In this document: positions 1 through 5,040 of the stretch, piece after piece
How positions within the stretch are numbered: position 1 is the stretch's first letter
How the letters are laid out: every line of letters begins with the position of its first letter
Assembly: GCA_016210435.1 (NCBI GenBank)
Contig: JACQUF010000191.1
Location: 1 to 5,314 of the forward strand
DNA length: 5,314 bases
From: Chloroflexota bacterium
GTDB lineage: Bacteria; Chloroflexota; Dehalococcoidia; Lucifugimonadales; Lucifugimonadaceae
Reading direction: 5' to 3'
The notes under the pieces: generated by a model
Told to the model about the DNA's origin: nothing
The model's input: only the letters and a program-made list of their open reading frames with translations
Databases searched by the model: none
Translations under genes and position numbers: made by a program

Positions 1-28
1 CTATTAGCTCGACCACCTAAACCTTAGC

Positions 29-46
29 ACAGGCCCGGACGCCTGT
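29..46 (-). terminator. Small hairpin downstream of the dehydratase gene, possible weak terminator
   Basis: A perfect 6-bp stem (ACAGGC / GCCTGT) with a 6-nt loop lies 19 nt past the TGA stop of the IlvD/Edd gene. No run of T follows it on the minus strand, so it does not have the form of a standard intrinsic terminator. It may be an mRNA 3'-end hairpin or chance. Nothing else is recognisable between base 1 and the stop codon. Confidence 0.25.
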
Positions 47-65
47 CAACCGGACGTGAATGCCC

Positions 66-1736
66 TCAATCCTTCCAGCGCTGCATGGCGGCGCCGCGCT
101 CGGCGGGCTCCGCCGTTCGGGCGTAAAGAGCCAGAATCCCTCGGTCTACCTTCGGCGGCGGGGCAGTCCATCCGGCCCTACGGCCGGCCAGCTCCGCGTC
201 GGAGAGGCGCAGACTCAGGGAACGGTTGGGGATATCTATCTCTACTGTATCGCCTTCCTCCACGAGCGCGATGGGGCCGCCGATCATCGCCTCCGGAGAG
301 ACGTGCCCTATGATGGGGCCGCGGTTGAAGCCGGAGAAGCGTCCATCCGTGATCAGGGCAACCGAGGAGTCGAGTCCGGCGCCGTAGAGGGCATCGGTGG
401 ACATCATCAATTCCTCGAGCCCTGGCCCCCCGCAGGGGCCCTCGTAGCGCACTACTATCACGTCGCCGGGCCGGATGCGCCCCTCGTTGATGGCGGCGAG
501 GGCGGCCTGATCGCTTTCAAAGACCCTGGCCGGGCCGGAGTGCCTCAGCATCTCTTTCACCACGGCGGTCGGGCGCACGATCGCGCCATTCGGCGCCAGG
601 TTGCCCTTCAACACGGCTATTCCGCCCTCGGGGTGGATCGGACGGTCCAGGGTCGCGATTACCTCGCTCTCGCGGACCGTGACGCCCGCCAGGTTGTCGG
701 CCACGGTCCGGCCGTCGACCGTCATGCAGTCGAGGGCAAGCAGCGGCTCGAGTCGCTTGAGCAGGGCAGGCACCCCGCCGGCCTCGTGTAGATCCACTAC
801 GTAATTGGGCCCATTGGGAACGACGCCGAGTATGCACGGCACCCTTCGGCTCATCTTATCGAATTCCTCCAGGTCGATGTCGATTCCCAGCTCGCGCCCG
901 AGGGTGATGATGTGCAGAACGGCATTCGTGGAGCCGCCGATGGCAAGGTCGGCCACGATGGTGTTCCGCAGGGATTGCTCGGTGATAACGTCCGTGGGGC
1001 GTATGCCCCGGCGCACCAGATCCACGATCTGGCGCCCCGCGCGGCGGGCGGACTGGATGCGGTTGGAGGAAACGGCGGGGATGGTGGCCGTGCCGCTAGG
1101 GCTGATTCCCAGGACCTCGGAAAGGATCTGCATCGTGTTCGCGGTCCCCATGACCGGGCAGGCTCCGGCGCCGGGGCAGGCTACCTCCTCCATCTCGGCC
1201 AGTTCGGACTCCTCGATCAATCCGGCCGGCAGGGCGCCGTAGACCGCCTCGTTTACCGCCGGGGCCGCTATGGGGCTCCCCCGCCAGCGGCCGGGAAGCA
1301 TCGGCCCGCCGGTGAGCAGGAGAGACGGAACGTTCACGCGGATGGCCCCCATGATCTGCCCCGGAATGAGGTTGTCGCACGAGGACAGGAGGACCAGGCC
1401 GTCGAACAGTTGAACGAGCGACGTGATCTCGATGCTGGCGGCCATGACGTCCCGTATGACCAGCTCGTACTTGATCGTCTCGGCCCCGCACGCGATGTTG
1501 CCGCATGTGGAGAAGACGCCGAACTCGACGGGGACGCCGCCGGCCTGCCATATTCCGGCCTTGACCGCATCGGCGACGTGGCGCAGGTGCATCAGCGCCG
1601 GGTTCCCCTCCATCCACGCGTTGGCGATCCCGATGTGGGGGCGGCGCAGGTCTTCGTCGCCGAACCCCGCCGCCTTGTATATAGCCCGGCGGTGGGCAGC
1701 CTGCGGACCATCGAAACGACTGCGGTGGTTATCCAA
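66..1736 (-). CDS. IlvD/Edd-family dehydratase, dihydroxy-acid dehydratase-like, with altered metal site
   Basis: The family removes water from 2,3-dihydroxy acids (IlvD, branched-chain amino acid synthesis) or sugar acids, using an Fe-S cluster and Mg2+ in the cytoplasm. With a TTG start the protein is 556 aa, the usual IlvD length. Visible IlvD landmarks are RSRF (5-8), IGIANAW (35-41), SSCDN (118-122), ACPGAGAC (186-193), TANTM (198-202), GGSTNA (267-272), DLHEAGG (315-321), the [13 protein letters not shown] stretch (370-382), YEGPCGGPG (431-439) and DGRFSG (464-469, with Ser468 the expected base). Cys120 and Cys193 match conserved cluster ligands; the third-Cys position of [2Fe-2S] members is Ala47, as in forms lacking it. 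Oddly, the CDK lysine, carbamylated in relatives, is Asn122, and the CDG region reads CGN, so the usual Asp (or Glu one residue later) is absent; Glu432 is kept. The overall sequence is closest to IlvD, but substrate and activity are uncertain, so no symbol is given. It is last in the cluster, 183 nt after the racemase-family gene. Confidence 0.92.
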   Translation of the reverse strand: MDNHRSRFDGPQAAHRRAIYKAAGFGDEDLRRPHIGIANAWMEGNPALMHLRHVADAVKAGIWQAGGVPVEFGVFSTCGNIACGAETIKYELVIRDVMAASIEITSLVQLFDGLVLLSSCDNLIPGQIMGAIRVNVPSLLLTGGPMLPGRWRGSPIAAPAVNEAVYGALPAGLIEESELAEMEEVACPGAGACPVMGTANTMQILSEVLGISPSGTATIPAVSSNRIQSARRAGRQIVDLVRRGIRPTDVITEQSLRNTIVADLAIGGSTNAVLHIITLGRELGIDIDLEEFDKMSRRVPCILGVVPNGPNYVVDLHEAGGVPALLKRLEPLLALDCMTVDGRTVADNLAGVTVRESEVIATLDRPIHPEGGIAVLKGNLAPNGAIVRPTAVVKEMLRHSGPARVFESDQAALAAINEGRIRPGDVIVVRYEGPCGGPGLEELMMSTDALYGAGLDSSVALITDGRFSGFNRGPIIGHVSPEAMIGGPIALVEEGDTVEIDIPNRSLSLRLSDAELAGRRAGWTAPPPKVDRGILALYARTAEPAERGAAMQRWKD

Positions 1737-1919
1737 CTTCCTTCCTCCCTCCGTTCTGTCACTTGTATGCCAAGTTCCGCTGGTGGAGTTGCCAAGAGTA
1801 GCGCGGGTGGATTGTCCCAATAGATTTCAGTTCAGGACTCTGCTTAACTAAACCGTAACGCGACAAGCCACCCGCACTACGGTTACTCTGAACACCCAAT
1901 CACCTACCCGGGTCTGGTA
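1737..1919. other. Intergenic gap between racemase-family and dehydratase genes
   Basis: These 183 nt hold no gene. A 7-bp inverted repeat (AACCGTA at 1851-1857, TACGGTT at 1878-1884, 20-nt loop) is present, without a T-run. A promoter-like TTGGCA reads on the minus strand at 1795-1790, but no convincing -10 box follows at the right distance. The gap is large enough for the dehydratase to have its own promoter, but none can be assigned. Confidence 0.4.
1744..1748 (-). promoter_or_regulatory. Shine-Dalgarno that fixes a TTG start for the dehydratase
   Basis: On the minus strand GGAGG is followed by 7 nt and then TTG (1736-1734). The 28 in-frame residues between this TTG and the upstream ATG at 1820 have no family resemblance, while RSRF and the following AHRRAIYKA begin just after the TTG, as in IlvD proteins. 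The TTG is therefore preferred over the longer ATG frame. Confidence 0.8.
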
Positions 1920-2927
1920 TTACCTGAGAGTGAAGCCGTGGCGAAGGGGGTCTTCCGGATCTATGACGAACTGGTGAATGCCCGTCAAGTAGGCCTCGGC
2001 CGAGATCTCCGGGACGACGGCTCGAATGCCCCCGATCTCGACCTCCTCCACCAGGCGCCCGGTCATCCGGGTTCCGACTATGCTCTCGTGAACGTACGGC
2101 TGGCGCAGCCCGAGCTCTCCCCGCGCATGAAGCAGAGCCATCTTGGCGCAGGTTCCCGTGCCGCAGGCCGACCGATCTACGCTTCCATTGCCGAAGACGA
2201 CCACGTTCCTCGCATCGGCCACCAGGTTGCCGGGAGGGCTGTAGAACTCGACGAGGTCGACCTTAGCGGGCTCGCGGGTCCCAGGTTGCTGGAGGCGCAC
2301 CAAGCGGTTGGCGGCTTCGCGCACGTCCAGGCCCAGGTCTATGAAGCTCGGCACGTTGCCGGGGACGAGCTCGAACCCCACGTCCTCGGCCTCGACCAGG
2401 GCGAAGTACGCTCCGCCGTAGGCAATGGCGGCGGGGATCTCGCCGAAGTCCTCGACGTCAAGCATCACCGGGTCGCGGTATACGAACGAGGGAGCCATTC
2501 GCAGGGTAACGGTGGTAACCCGTCCCCGCTCGAACGCGACCTTTGCTTCGACCCGGCCGGCGACGGTGTCGAACGCCATGGTCCCGCCGGGTGGGGCTAC
2601 TCTGCCCAGTCCAAGGCCGGCCACGGCAGCGGCGGTGCCTATCGTGCTGTGCCCGGAGAGGGAGGCGTACCCGCCGCCGTGCAGGTAGAGGATGCCGTAA
2701 GCCGCCCCCGGGCTGACCGGCTCGGTCAGCAGCGTCACCATCATATCAGAATGGCCGCGGGGCTCCCAGACCAGCGCGGTGCGGAGGTGATCCAGGCTCT
2801 GCCTGCAGTACTCGTTCTTTTTGGCCATCGTGCTTCCCTCGATGCGAGGGAAGCCGCCCGTGACGACCCGGATGGGCTCGCCACCTACGTGCAGGTCGAC
2901 CGCCGATATGATCTGCGCCTGGAGCAA
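1920..2927 (-). CDS. Proline racemase superfamily protein (hydroxyproline epimerase / 3-hydroxyproline dehydratase type)
   Basis: This 335-aa protein (TTG start) has the normal length of the proline racemase superfamily, cytoplasmic, cofactor-free enzymes that epimerise proline or 4-hydroxyproline or dehydrate trans-3-hydroxyproline. Landmarks in order are DLHVGGEPIRVVTGG (11-25), the DHLRTALVWEPRGHSDM segment (46-62), LSGHSTIG (90-97), GGAYFALV (171-178), DRSACGTGT (251-259) and HESIVGT (280-286). The second catalytic residue, Cys255, is present, but the first is Ser91 where racemases and many epimerases have Cys in MCGH. Classical proline racemase (Cys/Cys) is thus less likely; a Ser/Cys hydroxyproline epimerase or a related dehydratase is more likely, but the substrate cannot be fixed. 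The gene follows the M20 remnant by 22 nt, which suggests the two were once co-transcribed, and precedes the IlvD/Edd gene. The family call is firm and the reaction is not. Confidence 0.93.
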   Translation of the reverse strand: MLQAQIISAVDLHVGGEPIRVVTGGFPRIEGSTMAKKNEYCRQSLDHLRTALVWEPRGHSDMMVTLLTEPVSPGAAYGILYLHGGGYASLSGHSTIGTAAAVAGLGLGRVAPPGGTMAFDTVAGRVEAKVAFERGRVTTVTLRMAPSFVYRDPVMLDVEDFGEIPAAIAYGGAYFALVEAEDVGFELVPGNVPSFIDLGLDVREAANRLVRLQQPGTREPAKVDLVEFYSPPGNLVADARNVVVFGNGSVDRSACGTGTCAKMALLHARGELGLRQPYVHESIVGTRMTGRLVEEVEIGGIRAVVPEISAEAYLTGIHQFVIDPEDPLRHGFTLR

Positions 2928-2933
2928 CGTGGC

Positions 2934-2940
2934 CCTCCTT
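2934..2940 (-). promoter_or_regulatory. Shine-Dalgarno that fixes a TTG start for the racemase-family gene
   Basis: A full AAGGAGG lies 6 nt upstream of TTG (2927-2925). The frame stays open back to an ATG at 3263, but those 112 residues are Arg-rich, lack family similarity and overlap the M20 remnant in another frame. The family N-terminus (ISAVDLHVGGEP) begins a few residues after the TTG. Confidence 0.85.
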
Positions 2941-2949
2941 GCCCGCGAC

Positions 2950-3199
2950 TTACGCCATAAGAAAATCGTACGTGGCGATCGCGTATATCTTGCCGTCCTC
3001 AACCACGCCGCCGAACGGATCGACCGTCCAGAGGCTCCTGTCCCCGTCAGGGAAGGTGTCGTAGTGGCCGTTGTACACCACCCGGCGGCCCGGGGACGCT
3101 CCCGCGAATCCTCGCCACGACGTTCGGCATGGCCTCTCGCCCGGCCAGAACGCGGGCGTCGACGCCGTTGGCCGCGAAGTACTTCATCATAACCTCCGC
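2950..3199 (-). pseudogene. Decayed M20 peptidase paralogue: N-terminal segment fused to the last ten residues
   Basis: Reading from 3199, the frame gives AEVMMKYFAANGVDARVLAG, matching residues 41 onward of the intact M20 protein just upstream. It continues through PNVVA and PG, then shifts by one base at a G4 run (plus-strand 3092-3095). Removing one base restores RRVVYNGHYDTFP, WTVDPFGG and DGKIY, the counterparts of RRLVLNGHLDTFP, WNVDPLGG and DGRIY. Directly after KIY comes AIATYDFLMA and TAA, the counterpart of the intact protein's final AIAAYDYLTA. So about 290 residues, with most metal ligands, are missing, as are the first 40 residues and their ribosome site. By hand count about 42 of 69 aligned residues are identical, so this was a diverged tandem paralogue rather than a fresh duplicate. 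It cannot encode an active enzyme. Its stop lies 9 nt before the Shine-Dalgarno of the racemase-family gene. Confidence 0.87.
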
Positions 3200-3200
3200 T

Positions 3201-3267
3201 GTCCGTTGTCAGTTGCAGAGAAAGTCGGTGTTTCAACGCAACTGACCACTGACAACTGACCACGGAC
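3201..3267. repeat. Palindromic GTCAGT-family repeat between M20 gene and remnant
   Basis: The element starts GTCCGTTGTCAGTTGC (3201-3216) and ends with the complement: ACGGAC (3262-3267) pairs exactly with GTCCGT, and GCAACTGACC (3238-3247) pairs with 3207-3216 at 9 of 10 positions. The right arm carries an extra 14-nt CTGAC-rich unit (3248-3261). It ends 2 nt past the M20 stop and begins where homology in the remnant begins. A related element occurs at 4612-4686. It is too short to encode anything, and resembles a REP- or MITE-like dispersed palindrome. Confidence 0.7.
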
Positions 3268-3269
3268 TA

Positions 3270-4508
3270 CTACGCGGTCAGATAGTCGTACGCGGCGATA
3301 GCATATACCTTGGCGACGTCGACCACGTCCTGGATCGTCACGTACTCGTTGGGCATGCTGGCGTTGTTGGGCGTGGGGCCGTAGGTGAACGCCGGGATGC
3401 CGCGCCGCCGGAACAGGCGGGTGTCGTTGGCGCCAAGGCCGATGTAGAGGGACGGGGTCGATCCCCTGATCTCCTTGGCCGCGCCACGCACCGCGCGGAC
3501 GATGTCGTGGTCCGGCGAGGAGTAGGTCGGCCCGCTCGCCTGAATGATATTAACGGTGGCGCCTCCGTTCCTGGCGATCGCCTTGATCGACTCCAATATC
3601 CCATCCGCCGGCACGCCCGGCGGCAGCCTCAGACTCAGGCCGGCGCGGCATTGGTCCGGCACCATGTTGAGCCGGGTGCCTCCCGCGAGGGTGCCGACGT
3701 TCACGCCGATCCGCTTCAGGGCGTCAGTAGCGCCCTTCCCCCAGATCGCGTCTGCCCGGTCGCGCGCGGCCTCGACCTCCGTCAGGACCTCCGCCGGCAT
3801 GTCGACCGGCAGGACCTCGAGCTGCTGCAGCTCGGCAAGCACCCCCATCATCGTGTTGATAGCGCTGCTGCCCTGGTAGGCATAGGCGCTGTGGGCGCTC
3901 CGGCCGGTGGTTTCGATTTCCATGAAGATGCTGCCGCGCTCCCCGAAGCGCATGATGTCGCATGACGTGGGCTCGGCGGCCAGCACAGCATCGCCGCGGG
4001 CTTCCTCGACGTTGTCGAGGAGGTAGTCCGCTCCCCATGGGCCCTGTCCCACTTCATCCCCCACGGCCGTGAACACGAACTGCCCCGTGAGCTTATTGCT
4101 CATGCGGTTCAGTGCCACCGCCACGGCCATGGAGAGCGCGATTCCCGCCTTCATATCCGAAGCTCCGCGGCCGTAGATCCGGCCGTCGACGATCTCGCCG
4201 CCGAGCGGGTCGACGTTCCAGAGGTGGGAGTCCACGACCGGGAAGGTATCCAGGTGCCCATTGAGGACGAGCCTCCGGCCCGGGTTTTCGCCTTTCACGA
4301 CCGCCACGACGTTCGGCAGCTCCTCGCGCCCGGCGGCCAGACGGGCGTCGACTCCGTGGGCCGTAAGGTAGTCCATCACGACCGCTGCGGCCTTCCTGGT
4401 ATCCCCGGGAGGGTCTCCCGAATAGGCCTGAATCAACTGTCTGCACGCCTGAATCATAGAATCGGAGCCGGCTTCGATCTGTTCAAGTAGTTCCCGTCTA
4501 ACACTCAT
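3270..4508 (-). CDS. M20-family metallopeptidase / ArgE-DapE-type deacylase, with altered active-site residues
   Basis: M20 enzymes are cytoplasmic di-zinc hydrolases that release amino acids from N-acyl or peptide substrates. The ATG at 4508 has GGAGG 9 nt upstream and gives 412 aa, normal for the family; an ATG at 4592 would start inside a repeat array. Landmarks are NGHLDTFP (83-90, metal ligand His85 with Asp87), GRGASDMKAG (113-122, bridging Asp118), GDEVGQG (150-156), AEPT (178-181, ligand Glu179), GRSAHSA (202-208, His206 of the dimerisation/substrate region), GTRLNMVPD (277-285), GLGANDTR (357-364) and NEYVTIQD (387-394). Two departures stand out: the adjacent Glu-Glu pair is Asp151-Glu152, so the usual catalytic Glu is Asp, and the C-terminal AH..NEY ligand His is Ser384 (ASMPNEY). 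Substrate is unknown. Placement ahead of a racemase-family gene suggests a role in supplying amino or imino acids. A diverged, broken paralogue follows it. Confidence 0.93.
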   Translation of the reverse strand: MSVRRELLEQIEAGSDSMIQACRQLIQAYSGDPPGDTRKAAAVVMDYLTAHGVDARLAAGREELPNVVAVVKGENPGRRLVLNGHLDTFPVVDSHLWNVDPLGGEIVDGRIYGRGASDMKAGIALSMAVAVALNRMSNKLTGQFVFTAVGDEVGQGPWGADYLLDNVEEARGDAVLAAEPTSCDIMRFGERGSIFMEIETTGRSAHSAYAYQGSSAINTMMGVLAELQQLEVLPVDMPAEVLTEVEAARDRADAIWGKGATDALKRIGVNVGTLAGGTRLNMVPDQCRAGLSLRLPPGVPADGILESIKAIARNGGATVNIIQASGPTYSSPDHDIVRAVRGAAKEIRGSTPSLYIGLGANDTRLFRRRGIPAFTYGPTPNNASMPNEYVTIQDVVDVAKVYAIAAYDYLTA

Positions 4509-4517
4509 GGCAGTTAA

Positions 4518-4522
4518 CCTCC
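4518..4522 (-). promoter_or_regulatory. Shine-Dalgarno of the M20 gene
   Basis: GGAGG on the minus strand lies 9 nt before the ATG at 4508. It decides between this start and the ATG at 4592, whose extra 28 residues lie partly in a heptad repeat and lack family similarity. Confidence 0.75.
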
Positions 4523-4539
4523 ACTCGAGTTCTGATGGG

Positions 4540-4570
4540 GATATAAGCGCGAGGATATCCGCGTTCACAA
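4540..4570 (-). promoter_or_regulatory. Candidate sigma-70-like promoter for the M20 gene
   Basis: On the minus strand TTGTGA (4570-4565, 4 of 6 to TTGACA) is followed by TATATC (4545-4540, 4 of 6 to TATAAT) after 19 nt, or by TTATAT after 18. The spacing is a little long and both boxes are imperfect. Transcription would start about 25 nt before the ATG, leaving room for the Shine-Dalgarno. It is a motif match only. Confidence 0.3.
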
Positions 4571-4578
4571 TGATACCA

Positions 4579-4606
4579 GGGTCAAGGGTCAAGGGGCAAG
4601 GGTCAA
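4579..4606. repeat. Heptad tandem repeat, four GGGTCAA units
   Basis: Four contiguous 7-nt units read GGGTCAA, GGGTCAA, GGGGCAA, GGGTCAA. Related units in reverse orientation occur at 5015-5040. No function is evident. Confidence 0.85.
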
Positions 4607-4611
4607 GGGAT

Positions 4612-4686
4612 TTGTCAGTCGTCAGTGGTCAATTGTCGGTCGCAAAGAGGAAGAAGCCACTCGTTGTTACAAGTGACTACTGACAA
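4612..4686. repeat. Second GTCAGT-family palindromic repeat
   Basis: The arm TTGTCAGTCGTCAGTGG (4612-4628) matches the reverse complement of CAAGTGACTACTGACAA (4670-4686) at 14 of 17 positions, around a 41-nt centre. Arms and part of the centre (GTCGGTCGCAAAGA compared with GTCAGTTGCAGAGA) resemble the element at 3201-3267, so both belong to one dispersed family. Confidence 0.65.
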
Positions 4687-4695
4687 GGAAGAAAA

Positions 4696-4706
4696 CGGTA
4701 GGGCCG
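4696..4706. repeat. Lone half of the GTAGGGCCG palindrome
   Basis: CGGTAGGGCCG here repeats the first 11 bases of the perfect palindrome at 4983-5012, and is an exact inverted repeat of 5002-5012. It could mark the other end of a composite element of about 317 bp (4696-5012), or be a stray half copy. Confidence 0.55.
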
Positions 4707-4764
4707 AATCATGAACCTTGAGAGTTAGATCGAGTAGCAGGCAGTGGCGGCGAGTAGGGGCGGA

Positions 4765-4807
4765 CGGCCCTTCGGCTTCGCTCAGGGCAGGCTCTGCCCG
4801 CGGGCCG
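4765..4807. repeat. Nested hairpin within the GTAGGGGCGG unit
   Basis: An outer stem CGGCCC / GGGCCG (4765-4770, 4802-4807) encloses an inner perfect stem GGGCAG / CTGCCC (4785-4790, 4794-4799) with a 3-nt loop. The CTTCGGCTTCGCTCAGGG text between them has the look of a dispersed intergenic repeat. Confidence 0.6.
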
Positions 4808-4888
4808 CGCTGGCATGCCGCTGCCGATTGCTACCTTGGGGGCTGTGTACGTGCCGCTTGCCGATCAGATGGAGCCGTTGGTGGTCCA

Positions 4889-4923
4889 TCCTTCTCGGAA
4901 GGACGGGCGGGCGCCACCCGCCC
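4889..4923. repeat. Two adjacent hairpins
   Basis: TCCTTC-TCG-GAAGGA (4889-4903) has a 6-bp stem and 3-nt loop. GGGCGGG / CCCGCCC (4905-4911, 4917-4923) has a 7-bp stem and 5-nt loop. They stand back to back, and the second overlaps the right end of the GTAGGGGCGG unit. Confidence 0.6.
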
Positions 4924-4974
4924 CTACGCCAATTTGGTACCTTCGGGGAACTTGATATGCCCGGTTATTTCCTC

Positions 4975-5012
4975 AAAAAGGACGGTAGGGCCGGATGCAT
5001 CCGGCCCTACCG
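4975..5012 (-). terminator. Perfect 30-bp palindrome plus T5: likely terminator of the upstream gene
   Basis: Bases 4983-5012 are a perfect palindrome (half-site CGGTAGGGCCGGATG). On the minus strand it begins 28 nt past the stop of the gene ending at 5041 and is followed after TCC by TTTTT (4979-4975). A strong GC-rich hairpin followed by a T-run fits an intrinsic terminator for that gene. The sequence also belongs to a repeat family (half copy at 4696), so it may be a repeat that serves as a terminator. Confidence 0.6.
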
Positions 5013-5014
5013 CC

Positions 5015-5040
5015 TTGCCCCTTGATCCTTGGTTCTTGGG
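5015..5040. repeat. Degenerate heptad repeat, inverse of the 4579 array
   Basis: Units read TTGCCCC, TTGATCC, TTGGTTC, then TTGGG. The first is the exact reverse complement of GGGGCAA in the other array; the rest have drifted. It abuts the stop codon of the gene at 5041. Confidence 0.6.

Larger units (their letters stand above)
4754..4927. repeat. Inverted GTAGGGGCGG repeats bounding a hairpin-rich unit
   Basis: GTAGGGGCGG (4754-4763) and its exact complement CCGCCCCTAC (4918-4927) bound a 174-bp unit. Inside are a branched structure at 4765-4807 and two hairpins at 4889-4923. The ends resemble the GTAGGG ends of the neighbouring palindrome, with GGGGCGG in place of GGGCCGG. No transposase or other gene lies inside. 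Confidence 0.6.
4509..5040. other. Gene-free, repeat-rich intergenic region
   Basis: These 532 nt between two minus-strand genes hold no credible coding sequence. Next to the M20 gene are its leader and a possible promoter. From 4579 to 5040 lies a string of short repeats: heptad arrays at both ends in opposite orientation, a GTCAGT-type palindrome, GTAGGG-type inverted repeats and several hairpins. The part from about 4820 to 4885 shows nothing recognisable. Confidence 0.7.

Noticed and set aside
60..791. 243-aa open frame on the plus strand
   Set aside because: It is antisense to the C-terminal half of the dehydratase, with low-complexity composition and no motif.
912..1823. 303-aa open frame on the plus strand, antisense to the dehydratase
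   Set aside because: Its protein is Gly/Asp/Arg-rich with no recognisable motif, and the opposite strand encodes clear IlvD/Edd landmarks throughout. It is a high-GC shadow.
1938..2960. 340-aa open frame on the plus strand, antisense to the racemase-family gene
   Set aside because: It lacks family motifs and fully overlaps a gene with catalytic and structural motifs on the minus strand.
2928..3263. 112-residue N-terminal extension of the racemase-family protein
   Set aside because: It is Arg-rich out-of-frame translation of the M20 remnant and the palindromic repeat; the family N-terminus starts at the TTG.
4579..5040. CRISPR array or phage attachment site
   Set aside because: The repeats are 7-nt tandem units or palindromes with no regular repeat-spacer pattern, and no integrase, tRNA or cas gene is present.
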